64,000 bases of DNA from Aquimarina agarivorans (GTDB lineage Bacteria; Bacteroidota; Bacteroidia; Flavobacteriales; Flavobacteriaceae). The translations under genes and the position numbers were made by a program. Shown here in pieces: positions 44,219-52,369 of this stretch. The notes under the pieces are model-generated. The model was not told the DNA's origin, did no database searches, and worked only from the letters and a program-made list of their open reading frames with translations. The stretch covers positions 1 through 64,000 of the forward strand of contig NZ_AFPB01000059.1 in the NCBI RefSeq assembly GCF_000218485.1. The letters run 5' to 3'. Position 1 is the first letter of the stretch. Every line of letters begins with the position of its first letter.

Positions 44219-44938
44219 ATGAAAGGAAGGCTACTTTTTATAATTTTATTGCTGTATAATTTAGCTTTTTCGGCTTCAGAAATCAGCGTTTATCATGAAG
44301 AAGTTTTTGATGGAACCAATATTTACGTAGACAATCCTTTTTTTTGTGAAGTAAGTGTACAATTAAATCTTGAGCTTCAAAATATGAAAGCTCGAAATAC
44401 TTTAAATTTGTATTTAGTGCCATCAAAGGCAAATAGATACCTTATTACAAAATTGACTCCAATAAATAAGGGACAACCATCTCAGTTTAATTATGTTTAC
44501 AAGAGTAGCTTAGGGAATCATGCATTAAAAGATTATGATCTTCATTATACTTATCATTTGCCCTATGAAAAAAATAATGAATTCTATTTATCTCAAGGAT
44601 ATAATGGGCGCTATTCTCATCAAAATGAGAATTCGTTAGATTTTGGAATGCCGACTGGAACACCAGTTTTGGCGGTAAAAAAAGGCATCGTTATAGGTGT
44701 TATGGATTTGTATGAAAAAGGATGTGGAGAAAAGAGGTGTAAAGATTTTGCAAATTATATATTGATAAGACATGATGATGGTACTTTTGCGCAATACATA
44801 CATTTAAAGTATAGAGGAGTTATAGTCGAAGAAGGGGATAGGGTTAAAAAAGGTCAAAAAATTGGTTATAGTGGTAACACAGGTTGGAGTTCTGAGCCAC
44901 ATTTGCATCTGACCATTTTTTTTGCAAAGGTTAAATAA
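44219..44938 (+). CDS. M23-family metallopeptidase, C-terminus frameshifted
   Basis: An exported LytM-type zinc peptidase expected to cleave peptidoglycan cross-links. A short signal peptide (LLFIILLLYNLAFSASE) is followed by an N-terminal domain (about 20-120) and the catalytic domain: YSHQNENSLDFGMPTGTPVL (zinc His and Asp), then KGIVIGVMD, YILIRHDDGTFAQYIHLKY and SSEPHLHLTIF (HxH). The frame ends at 44938 after FFAKVK. In the next frame the family-like tail continues (FLQRLNKRETLKTRFLLDKS, GANGFLKEGNYYYKNY) to a stop at 45027-45029. Removing one T from the T8 run at 44916-44923 joins them. All zinc ligands precede the shift, so activity may survive. It is flanked by heptamer arrays. Confidence 0.85.
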   Translation: MKGRLLFIILLLYNLAFSASEISVYHEEVFDGTNIYVDNPFFCEVSVQLNLELQNMKARNTLNLYLVPSKANRYLITKLTPINKGQPSQFNYVYKSSLGNHALKDYDLHYTYHLPYEKNNEFYLSQGYNGRYSHQNENSLDFGMPTGTPVLAVKKGIVIGVMDLYEKGCGEKRCKDFANYILIRHDDGTFAQYIHLKYRGVIVEEGDRVKKGQKIGYSGNTGWSSEPHLHLTIFFAKVK

Positions 44939-45076
44939 AAGAGAGACTTTAAAGACAAGATTTTTATTAGATAAAAGTGGTGCTAATGGTTTTTTGAAAG
45001 AAGGAAATTATTACTATAAAAATTATTAAAAAAATAATTTCATCAGCACAATACGTGTATTTGAATAAAGTTTCTT

Positions 45077-45188
45077 AACCAACAACCAACAACCAACAAC
45101 CAACAACCAACAACCAACAACCAACAACCAACAACCAACAACCAACAACCAACAACCAACAACCAACAACCAACAACCAACAACCAAC
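45077..45188. repeat. Heptamer tandem array, 16 units of AACCAAC
   Basis: Sixteen perfect units over 112 bases, ending eight bases before the cobB start codon, so it is probably part of the cobB leader. The opposite strand reads (GTTGGTT)n and shares TTGGT with the array at 44109, in inverted orientation. Confidence 0.96.
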
Positions 45189-45196
45189 AAGCTAAC

Positions 45197-45883
45197 ATGA
45201 AACACTTAGTCATACTAACAGGAGCTGGAATGAGCGCTGAAAGCGGAATTAATACATTTCGAGATGCTGGAGGTTTGTGGGAAGGTCACGATGTAATGGA
45301 GGTGGCAAGCCCAGAAGGCTTTGCGAAAAATCCTGATTTGGTGTATGATTTTTATAATCAACGCAGAAAACAACTTTTTGAAGTTGAGCCGAACAAAGGG
45401 CATCATATAGTAGCAGCCTTGGAGCAGGAGTTCAAAGTTACAGTGATTACCCAAAATGTGGATGATTTGCATGAACGTGCGGGTAGCTCAACAGTAGTCC
45501 ATTTGCATGGAGAATTACGTAAAGCACGTAGTATTAAAAATGAAACATACGTGGTGGATTGGGATGCTGATTTAACGGAAAAAAACACTGATCCTAACGG
45601 GAATCCTTTACGTCCACATATTGTTTGGTTTGGCGAAGCAGTTCCTATGCTGGATAAAGCAGTGGATATTGTATCAAAAGCGGATTTGGTGTTAATTATA
45701 GGAACATCAATGCAAGTGTATCCGGCAGCAAGTTTGTTTCAATTTGCGCCTGCTTCAGCAAAAATTTATTATATTGACCCCAATCCCGCAAGCGATATTC
45801 CTTCTCACGTAAGTGTAATAAAAAATGGAGCAAGTAAAGGGTTACAGGAGTTTAAGGAACTACTAAAAAGTGGTTTAATTTAA
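45197..45883 (+). CDS. cobB: Sir2-family NAD-dependent deacylase
   Basis: Removes acyl groups (acetyl, succinyl) from protein lysines using NAD. It has 228 residues. The NAD-binding start is LTGAGMSAESGINTFRDAGG; VITQNVDDLHERAGS and the catalytic His in VVHLHGELRKARS follow; late IGTSMQVYPAASL is typical. Tyr53 and Arg56 in DFYNQRRKQL correspond to the class III desuccinylase signature of E. coli CobB. The zinc-binding cysteines found in E. coli CobB after the catalytic His are absent: the region here (RSIKNETYVVDWDADLTEKN) has no Cys. The start ATG is eight bases after the heptamer array, which must affect its leader. Confidence 0.93.
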   Translation: MKHLVILTGAGMSAESGINTFRDAGGLWEGHDVMEVASPEGFAKNPDLVYDFYNQRRKQLFEVEPNKGHHIVAALEQEFKVTVITQNVDDLHERAGSSTVVHLHGELRKARSIKNETYVVDWDADLTEKNTDPNGNPLRPHIVWFGEAVPMLDKAVDIVSKADLVLIIGTSMQVYPAASLFQFAPASAKIYYIDPNPASDIPSHVSVIKNGASKGLQEFKELLKSGLI

Positions 45884-45884
45884 T

Positions 45885-45892
45885 TAACTTTG
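45885..45892 (+). promoter_or_regulatory. Candidate -7 box before prfA
   Basis: TAACTTTG, an exact TAnnTTTG, 19 bases before the prfA start and overlapping the end of cobB by one base. No clear -33 TTTG is found at the right distance. Confidence 0.35.
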
Positions 45893-45911
45893 CTTTCCAA
45901 TTTTCTGGATA

Positions 45912-46988
45912 ATGATTGACAAATTAAATATAGTAAAACAACGTTTCGATGAAATCAGTGATTTGATCATTCAACCTGATATTATTTCGGATCAAAAACG
46001 TTATATAAAAATAAATAAGGAGTATAAGGATTTGCGTGCCATTATGGATGAGCGTGACACTTATATTACCTTAACCAATAATATTGCTGAGGCAGAAGAA
46101 ATTATTGCCGATGGAAGTGATGCTGAAATGGTGGAAATGGCAAAAATAGAATTGGATGAGGCCAAAGAAGCGTTACCTGCTTTGGAGGAAAAAATCCGTT
46201 TTATGCTAGTGCCTAAAGATCCTGAGGATGCTAAAAATTGCGTTTTGGAAATTAGAGCCGGAACTGGTGGTGATGAGGCAAGTATTTTTGCAGGGGATTT
46301 GTATCGAATGTACAACAAGTATTGCGAAAGTAAAGGTTGGTCCGTAAGTGTTATGGATACGAGTCACGGGACCAGTGGGGGTTTTAAAGAAATTATTTTA
46401 GAGGTAAATGGCGAGGATGTATACGGAACAATGAAATTTGAAGCTGGTGTACACCGAGTGCAACGTGTACCACAAACGGAAACCCAAGGGCGCGTACATA
46501 CTAGTGCTGCAACTGTTATGGTGCTACCTGAGGCCGAAGAATTTGATGTAGAGTTGGATATGACTGAAGTACGAATTGAACGCACCACATCTACAGGGCC
46601 TGGAGGGCAGTCGGTGAATACAACCTACTCGGCAATTAAATTACATCATGAGCCTACGGGAATGATTGTGAGTTGTCAGGATCAAAAATCATCGCATAAA
46701 AACTTAGAAAAAGCGTTAAAAGTACTACGTTCACGATTGTATGAATTGGAACTGGCAAAAAAACAGGCTGCTGATTCTGAAAAACGAAAAAGTATGGTGT
46801 CCAGTGGGGACCGTTCTGCTAAAATCAGAACTTATAATTATCCTCAAGGTCGTGTAACGGATCACAGAATTGGTTTAACACTTTACGATTTACAAAATAT
46901 TATTAATGGTGATATTCAAAAAATTATAGATGAACTGATGCTTGTTGAAAATACGGAAAAATTAAAGGAATCAAATGACGTGTTTTAA
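45912..46988 (+). CDS. prfA: Peptide chain release factor 1
   Basis: Terminates translation at UAA and UAG. It has 358 residues. It shows the RF1 layout: an N-terminal coiled region (1-110), [40 protein letters not shown] (the stop-codon recognition domain has the PxT-type region here), and the peptidyl-hydrolysis loop [13 protein letters not shown] with the universal [23 protein letters not shown] is the conserved late block. It is 28 bases after cobB and followed by tRNA-Pro, with a common terminator. Confidence 0.95.
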   Translation: MIDKLNIVKQRFDEISDLIIQPDIISDQKRYIKINKEYKDLRAIMDERDTYITLTNNIAEAEEIIADGSDAEMVEMAKIELDEAKEALPALEEKIRFMLVPKDPEDAKNCVLEIRAGTGGDEASIFAGDLYRMYNKYCESKGWSVSVMDTSHGTSGGFKEIILEVNGEDVYGTMKFEAGVHRVQRVPQTETQGRVHTSAATVMVLPEAEEFDVELDMTEVRIERTTSTGPGGQSVNTTYSAIKLHHEPTGMIVSCQDQKSSHKNLEKALKVLRSRLYELELAKKQAADSEKRKSMVSSGDRSAKIRTYNYPQGRVTDHRIGLTLYDLQNIINGDIQKIIDELMLVENTEKLKESNDVF

Positions 46989-47007
46989 CTAGTATTTTAA
47001 TTCAATT

Positions 47008-47082
47008 CGGGATGTAGCTTAGTCCGGTTAAAGTGCACGTCTGGGGGGCGTGAGATCGCTGGTTCGAATCCAGTCTTCCCGA
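47008..47082 (+). tRNA. tRNA-Pro (anticodon GGG)
   Basis: A 75-base cloverleaf: acceptor cgggatg / cttcccg (one T-T mismatch at pair 6-67), D stem gctt / aagt, anticodon stem cacgt / gcgtg with loop ctggggg (anticodon GGG), T arm gctgg-ttcgaat-ccagt, discriminator A, no encoded CCA. It starts 20 bases after the prfA stop and has no separate promoter that I can see, so it may be processed from the prfA transcript. Confidence 0.88.
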
Positions 47083-47090
47083 CTGAGATA

Positions 47091-47132
47091 AACAACAAAA
47101 CCACTTAATTTTTAAGTGGTTTTGTTGTTTTT
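47091..47132 (+). terminator. Intrinsic terminator after tRNA-Pro
   Basis: A 17-base stem, aacaacaaaaccactta (47091-47107) with taagtggttttgttgtt (47113-47129), followed by T residues. It closes the prfA/tRNA-Pro unit. Confidence 0.9.
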
Positions 47133-47250
47133 GATAATGAAAGAATGGCCTTAAAATCGGTTGTTAATTAAAATTCACTACAGTCAATAGTTTTTTTTGA
47201 GACCTTGCTAAAAAAACACTTAAGTTAGTTTTAATTTCAAATAGGTAAAT

Positions 47251-47352
47251 TAACATCAGAAACGATATTAGTTAGTTCTTTTTATTTCTTCCGACAAAAT
47301 TAAACACAAGTGTATTAAAACAACTGTTATTTTATGTCGGTTCTGATGTTAA
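47251..47352. other. Structured intergenic element with 12-base inverted ends
   Basis: Perfect 12-base inverted repeats ttaacatcagaa (47251-47262) and ttctgatgttaa (47341-47352) bound 102 bases. Inside are a nested pair (ccgacaaaat near 47291; attttatgtcgg ending at 47340) and a small acac-aa-gtgt hairpin. It could be a folded leader RNA or a tiny transposon-like remnant. It occupies most of the 309-base gap (47133-47441) before the two-CxxC gene. Confidence 0.45.
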
Positions 47353-47441
47353 AGTATCAAGCAAAAAAGAATCATTTTTAAATGAGAAATCTAATTTTGG
47401 ATACGGCATTATTCATTTAATAACCCTAAAAATTTAAACCT

Positions 47442-47711
47442 ATGATTTTATTTAAGAATTTTTTCACGAATAATTTAAAAGTGAACATGCAGCAATCCGT
47501 GGCATCTAATTGCCCAAACTGTTGGGGAGATCAAGAATACGATGGTGAAATCCGCGTGAAATACTTAGATCCACAGATTAGCGTTAATAATGGAAAAAGA
47601 AACTACACATTCATCAAAAAATTTGTAGTAACTTACTTAAATGGCATTAAATTAAAAAATAGTATTTCCAACATGGAATGCCCTACATGTGTAACCTCTA
47701 ATAAAGTATAA
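47442..47711 (+). CDS. Small conserved protein with two CxxC motifs
   Basis: An 89-residue protein with SNCPNCWGDQEYDGE near residue 23 and NMECPTCVTSN near the C-terminus, two CxxC pairs that could bind one zinc. Met16 (47487) is an alternative start. The middle (RNYTFIKKFVVTYLNGIKLK) is basic. I recall similar uncharacterised proteins in flavobacteria. The stop overlaps the start of the next gene (TAATG), so the two are translationally coupled. Function unknown. Confidence 0.75.
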   Translation: MILFKNFFTNNLKVNMQQSVASNCPNCWGDQEYDGEIRVKYLDPQISVNNGKRNYTFIKKFVVTYLNGIKLKNSISNMECPTCVTSNKV

Positions 47712-49246
47712 TGAAAGATAGAAAGCAGTGTAATATAAGAAAGCGAACTTTATTGAAAGTGTCGCTTTTTTTATATTTTACGATAGACTACTATGGAGTA
47801 TCCGCACAAGTAATTTCTTCAAAAATCTTAGACAAAACTACGGGTAAGCCTGTTTATGGAGCCACTATTTTAGCTGCAAGTCAATACGGAGTTTCAGCGG
47901 ATCAAAAAGGGTATTTTACGTTGGAACTCAACAGAGGATTTAGCAAGCAGGACTCATTACGGATATCATCAATTGGCTATGAGGAGTTGGTTTTGCCAAT
48001 TACTACAAAAATAGATACGTTACTTTATTTAACTCCCAAAATTGAAGACTTAAATGCTGTTTTTGTTTCCAACAAAAAATTAAATATTGAGGAGATTTTA
48101 ACTAAAGTGAAAAATAATTTGACAACTAATTACGCCAGTGGTTTTACTAAAAAAGAATTATTTTTTAGGCAATCTGATAACAACCATACGGACTATTTTC
48201 AGGTAGATTTTAAAAAATCTTCATTTGAGGAAATTGACAAAAAATTTGTAGAGGAAGAGCTGGCAAAAGTGCCTAAAAGGTCGGTTTTTCACACTGAGTT
48301 TTTGGGCGATTTTTATAGCGATTTAGATGATCATAAGTTGGATATAAAAAAGGCAAACAAGCTTTATGATATTTATGGAGAAGATTATTTAGCTGGATTT
48401 TACGCTACACTTGAAAATATTTTAAATAAAAACGTTAAAAAAGATTCTTATTTTAAAATTAAATCAGGGCTATTTAGCTTTAAAGCAGATGCAGATCAAA
48501 GTTTTATTGAAAATGAAGAGTTGATTGATATGCGTAATGAAATGGGAAAAAATGATGAGGCTAATGAAAATTTCTTTTTAAACCTGAACAGGAAGGCAGT
48601 TGGAAAAATTTTCAAAAATTTGATTTATAACGATGATTCCAAATTGAACTTTATTTTTAAGCCCAATCGTTACGATTTTGAAATGCTCAATTTTATTGAA
48701 ATTGGGGATAATTTAGCCTATCAAATTAAGTTTGATCCCAATGGAGGAGAAGATTTTAAAGGGGTGGTTTATATAAATACAGATGATTTTGCTGTATTGC
48801 GTGTCGATTATCAAAACATTAAGCCTTTAAGAAGCATTAAATTATTGGGCTTTAGTTACAAAGAGCAAGGCTATAAAGGCACTATGATTTTCCAAAAAGG
48901 AGCTCATGAAAAATACGGCGTTAAGTATATTGAAAATGTACAAACGAAAGTATATGGTATTGATCGGCCTTTAAAAATCATTGAAAAAAATAAACATACC
49001 AGAGGGCGTAGAAAACAGAACGAATTAGCGGCCGATGTTAATTTTGGATCTACGGTGGTAACGGACTATAAAGTATTGGTTTATGAATCGGATCAAATTT
49101 CCGAGGAAAAGTTTGATTCAGTTATAGAAAATAAAAAAGAACAACCTAAAAACTGGAAAAAATACCAGCCTGATTTCTGGAAAGCCTATTCCAAATCAAT
49201 AAATTTTGACGAAGAGATTCGTAGATTAAAAAGTAATTTGTATTAA
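47711..49246 (+). CDS. CarboxypepD_reg-domain surface protein
   Basis: A 511-residue exported protein. After a signal region (LLKVSLFLYFTIDYYGVSAQ), residues about 33-110 form a carboxypeptidase-D regulatory-like (TTR-type) domain: ISSKILDKTTGKPVYGATIL and FTLELNRGFSK, then SIGYEELVLPI. The rest is a mixed beta-rich domain common in Bacteroidota proteins of this layout (LIYNDDSKLNFIFKPNRYDF, GFSYKEQGYKGTMIFQKG), with an outer-membrane or periplasmic location likely. There is no TonB-box or barrel. It follows the two-CxxC gene with a one-base overlap. Function unknown. Confidence 0.8.
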   Translation: MKDRKQCNIRKRTLLKVSLFLYFTIDYYGVSAQVISSKILDKTTGKPVYGATILAASQYGVSADQKGYFTLELNRGFSKQDSLRISSIGYEELVLPITTKIDTLLYLTPKIEDLNAVFVSNKKLNIEEILTKVKNNLTTNYASGFTKKELFFRQSDNNHTDYFQVDFKKSSFEEIDKKFVEEELAKVPKRSVFHTEFLGDFYSDLDDHKLDIKKANKLYDIYGEDYLAGFYATLENILNKNVKKDSYFKIKSGLFSFKADADQSFIENEELIDMRNEMGKNDEANENFFLNLNRKAVGKIFKNLIYNDDSKLNFIFKPNRYDFEMLNFIEIGDNLAYQIKFDPNGGEDFKGVVYINTDDFAVLRVDYQNIKPLRSIKLLGFSYKEQGYKGTMIFQKGAHEKYGVKYIENVQTKVYGIDRPLKIIEKNKHTRGRRKQNELAADVNFGSTVVTDYKVLVYESDQISEEKFDSVIENKKEQPKNWKKYQPDFWKAYSKSINFDEEIRRLKSNLY

Positions 49247-49883
49247 ATAGTATTGCGTAATATAAATGCGTCCAGTTTTTGCCTATATTTTTTCTGACTA
49301 TATAATTAAAATGAAATGATTTTCAATTTTTACTTTTAATTAGTCGTCACCTAAAGCACATCGTATCCATTTAGGTACAATAAAATCGATAACGTGTATT
49401 GAGTTCAATCCAAAGTAACATGGTTTGTTTATTTTTTTAGTGCATAAATAAGTATTCCTCCACCATTTTTGGGCTTGAAAGAGGTTGGTGTATAATGAAA
49501 TTTGTGGAATTATAAAAGCTCAAAATAGCAAGTTGGACGGGGTCATTTAATTGGCTTTCTTACTATTGAAACTTGGCGGGTGCTTTTTTTAATGGAAAGA
49601 GCGCATATTGTTCTTTTTAATTTTATAAAAGTCGAAGTAATTTTTAATCTAACATTTGTTGGAAGTTTTTTCTTGCATAAAAAATCATTTATGTTAATGC
49701 AGCCTTAACATCATCTGATTATTAAAGTGTTATCTTAGTATTGGTGTTAAAATTAACATTTGTTAGGATCTTGTAAATCTGATTTAGCAAGTTGCCACTT
49801 AAACAAAATTATAGTTATGTTTTAAGTAGTTCCTGTGAGTGTTAATGTTAATTCCGAACTAACTAAACTATTAAAGTAAATAC
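49247..49883. other. Leader region of the exopolysaccharide locus
   Basis: About 640 bases before the first polysaccharide gene. No gene is recognisable. The motif taacatttgtt recurs (about 49649 and 49756). A long untranslated leader with regulatory structure is possible, but I see no JUMPstart-like element and no exact promoter pair. Confidence 0.45.
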
Positions 49884-49906
49884 ATGGAAAGCTTGTTACC
49901 TTTTTT

Positions 49907-51034
49907 TTGAAAAATTACATTGCTTTAATCATTGCAATTTCTTTTGTCGCACTTTTTTTATCAATCAAAATTTTTCCATTAATTATTACACTTACTAAGG
50001 CAAAGAATTTAATGGCAGCTCCTTGTGACCGAAGTTCACATTCGGTAAAGACTCCTAATCTAGGAGGAGTTGGGATTTATATTGTATTTACGCTATGCTT
50101 AATTTTATCAGGCATTATATTCAATTTTTTACAATTTGAAATGCGTCAATTACTGGCGCTACTACTAAGCATTACAATTTTGTTTTTTATGGGGGTGAAA
50201 GATGATTTAATTGGTGTGTCCCCCAAAAGAAAATTACTCGGTCAAATTGTAGCCGCGTTATTGGTAGTTTTATTAACGGATGTAAGGATTACAAATTTAT
50301 TTGGGCTTTTTGGAGTAGAAACAGTAGCATATTTGCCTTCAGTAGTTTTTACTGTATTTATGTATGTGTTTTTTATCAATTCATACAATTTAATTGATGG
50401 GATTGATGGCCTAGCAGGGAGCATTGCTGTAATAGCAAGTTTATTTTTTGGAGTGTATTTTCTTTCAAATCAGTTGTATATGGCAACAATGATATCATTT
50501 GTCTTAGTGGCTTGTTTAATAGGTTTTTTGTCGTTCAATTTTTCAAAAAAGCGCAAGCTTTTTATGGGCGACTCTGGCTCCATGTTTATAGGATTACTCT
50601 TGATGTTTCAGGCATTGTATTTTTTAAAAGTAGACGTAAAAACGTATGAGTTCATTTGGATTCCAAATAAGATAGCGTTGGTCACTTCTATTTTTTGTTT
50701 TCCAATTATTGATACCATTCGTGTATTTACAATCCGTATTTTGAAAGGTATGAGTCCTATGACTGCGGACAGGAATCATATTCATCATAAAATTTTGGAT
50801 ATTGGATTTTCGCACATTCAAGCTACTATTTTTTTGGCAATAAGTAATTTAGCGGTAATAGGGATGGTTTATTTTATTGATGGTTATAATGTAAATGTTC
50901 AGCTATTTTTAGTTTTTTCGCTGATATTGTTAATTGTTTATTTATTTTTGAAGCTTAATTATAACAAAACTATAAAATCAGCAATATCATTTTCTACTAA
51001 TTTTTTCAATCGAAAATCATTTAAATTAAAATAA
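49907..51034 (+). CDS. Undecaprenyl-phosphate sugar-1-phosphate transferase, WecA/MraY family
   Basis: Integral membrane enzyme, 375 residues from a TTG at 49907, that puts the first sugar phosphate onto undecaprenyl phosphate. About ten membrane helices. Signature loops: KTPNLGGVGIYIVF; FFMGVKDDLIGVSPKRKLL (Asp-Asp); NSYNLIDGIDGLAGSIAV; LFMGDSGSMFIG; and TADRNHIHHKILD (HIHH). The nearest ATG (49884, reading MESLLPFF) is one base out of frame because of a T8 run at 49901-49908; with nine T the two would join as MESLLPFFLKNYIAL. Either the gene starts at TTG, or the run contains an error or is phase-variable. It heads the polysaccharide locus and is expected to set its expression. Confidence 0.88.
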   Translation: MKNYIALIIAISFVALFLSIKIFPLIITLTKAKNLMAAPCDRSSHSVKTPNLGGVGIYIVFTLCLILSGIIFNFLQFEMRQLLALLLSITILFFMGVKDDLIGVSPKRKLLGQIVAALLVVLLTDVRITNLFGLFGVETVAYLPSVVFTVFMYVFFINSYNLIDGIDGLAGSIAVIASLFFGVYFLSNQLYMATMISFVLVACLIGFLSFNFSKKRKLFMGDSGSMFIGLLLMFQALYFLKVDVKTYEFIWIPNKIALVTSIFCFPIIDTIRVFTIRILKGMSPMTADRNHIHHKILDIGFSHIQATIFLAISNLAVIGMVYFIDGYNVNVQLFLVFSLILLIVYLFLKLNYNKTIKSAISFSTNFFNRKSFKLK

Positions 51035-51101
51035 TGGGTGCTAAAATTGTATAGCAACTTATCTGTAGAGCTTGCTTTTTTAGTGTTTTTCAATATTTTA
51101 A

Positions 51102-52369
51102 ATGAATTTAAGTTTAAAAAAAAGCAAGGAGTTTCCTAAGTTATTTAGTGTTTTATTAGATCAATTTTTTATGAGTATTACCACTTTGTTGATTAGTGTG
51201 ATACTTGCCAGAGTTTTTGATAAAACTGATTATGCTGATTTAGTATTGCTTTTTTCGGTAGCCTTATTTACGTTGGGCTTTCAAAGTGCACTAATTTCAA
51301 GGCCTTATGCGATAAATTTGAATGACATTACAGATCCTGAAAGTACATCTTTTTACAATTTTAATGTTTTATTTAAATTATTATTTACATTTTTATTAGT
51401 ATCAGTTGCGCCTGTAATATATTACTTATTTTTTGATGAGACTTATGACTTAAAAAAAATGGGTCTTTTTTTGCTTTATGTGGTAGCACATACTACCTTT
51501 TATTTTGTAAGGGAAACTATGTTGAGTGAACGTAAAACAAAACAGAATTTATATTATGGGCTATCCTGCGCTTTTGGGTTAATTGCTACATTGATTGTCA
51601 TTTTTTATTTTAAAATAAAAGAAGTGACTTTTTTTTTAGTTTCCTTTTCATCAATATACTTATTAGTAAGTTTTTTTATTTTGTTTTTAACTGGAGCAGA
51701 ATATCTTTCAAAATACAAAACTTAGCCGATTATTTTAAGATCAATTGGAAAGTTGGTAAATGGTTAGTAGGCTCCAATATATTTTTTCATTTTAGTTCCG
51801 AAATTTATCCCTGGCTACTGTTGTATTTATCAACAAAAGATAATATTGCAATTTTAGGAGTTTTGTTAAGTATAGCCAATATTATAAATCCATTACTAAC
51901 TGCCATCAGTTCCTACTTATTACCGCTATTTGTTAAGAGTAATAAGGATTTTAAAAGTTTAGTAGCTATGGTAAAAAAATGGTCGTTGTTATTTGGTAGT
52001 ATGTCTATATTATTAGTCATTATCGGATATTTTTTTGGTCAATATTTAATTACTATGTTATTTGGTTCAAAATATAATAATTTGGGCATTTTGATTGTTT
52101 ACCCATTTATAGTTCAGGGAATAAACATTTTTTTTCAACCTTATAAGGTGGCTTTAAACGCCATTAAACGAACTGATGTGAATTTTTGGATTTTAATTCC
52201 CAGAAGCATATTAGCCATTAGTGTTGGTTATTTTTTAGTAAGGAAATATGGTTTAGCAGGGGTGTTTTATACCAAAATTATCGAAAACATTGTTTATCAA
52301 TTAGTGTATTACGTGTTGTACATTAAAATTGTAAAGCGAGGTAAAACTTCTGTTGAAGCATGCTTATAA
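51102..52369 (+). pseudogene. Wzx-type polysaccharide flippase, frameshifted
   Basis: Membrane protein of the polysaccharide-transport (MATE/MOP-like) family that moves lipid-linked units across the inner membrane. The first frame (51102-51725) gives about six helices, from VLLDQFFMSITTLLISVILA through SALISRPYAINLND to FFILFLTGAEYLSKYKT. The continuation in another frame starts KIQNLADYFKINWKVGKWLV and runs to 52369 with EIYPWLLLYLSTKDNIAILG, NPLLTAISSYLLPLFVKS and MLFGSKYNNLGILIVYPFIV. Adding one A to the A4 run at about 51702-51705 joins both into a protein of about 422 residues, the expected length. Its end overlaps the next gene by 10 bases. Confidence 0.82.

Noticed and set aside
44109-45188. 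CRISPR array
   Set aside because: The repeats are 7 bases with no unique spacers and no cas genes nearby. They are simple tandem arrays.
47251-47352. Insertion sequence
   Set aside because: It is too short, has no transposase and no visible target-site duplication; kept only as a structured element.
49247-49883. JUMPstart/ops element before the polysaccharide locus
   Set aside because: No ggcggtag-type core is present; such elements belong to RfaH-controlled loci of other bacteria.
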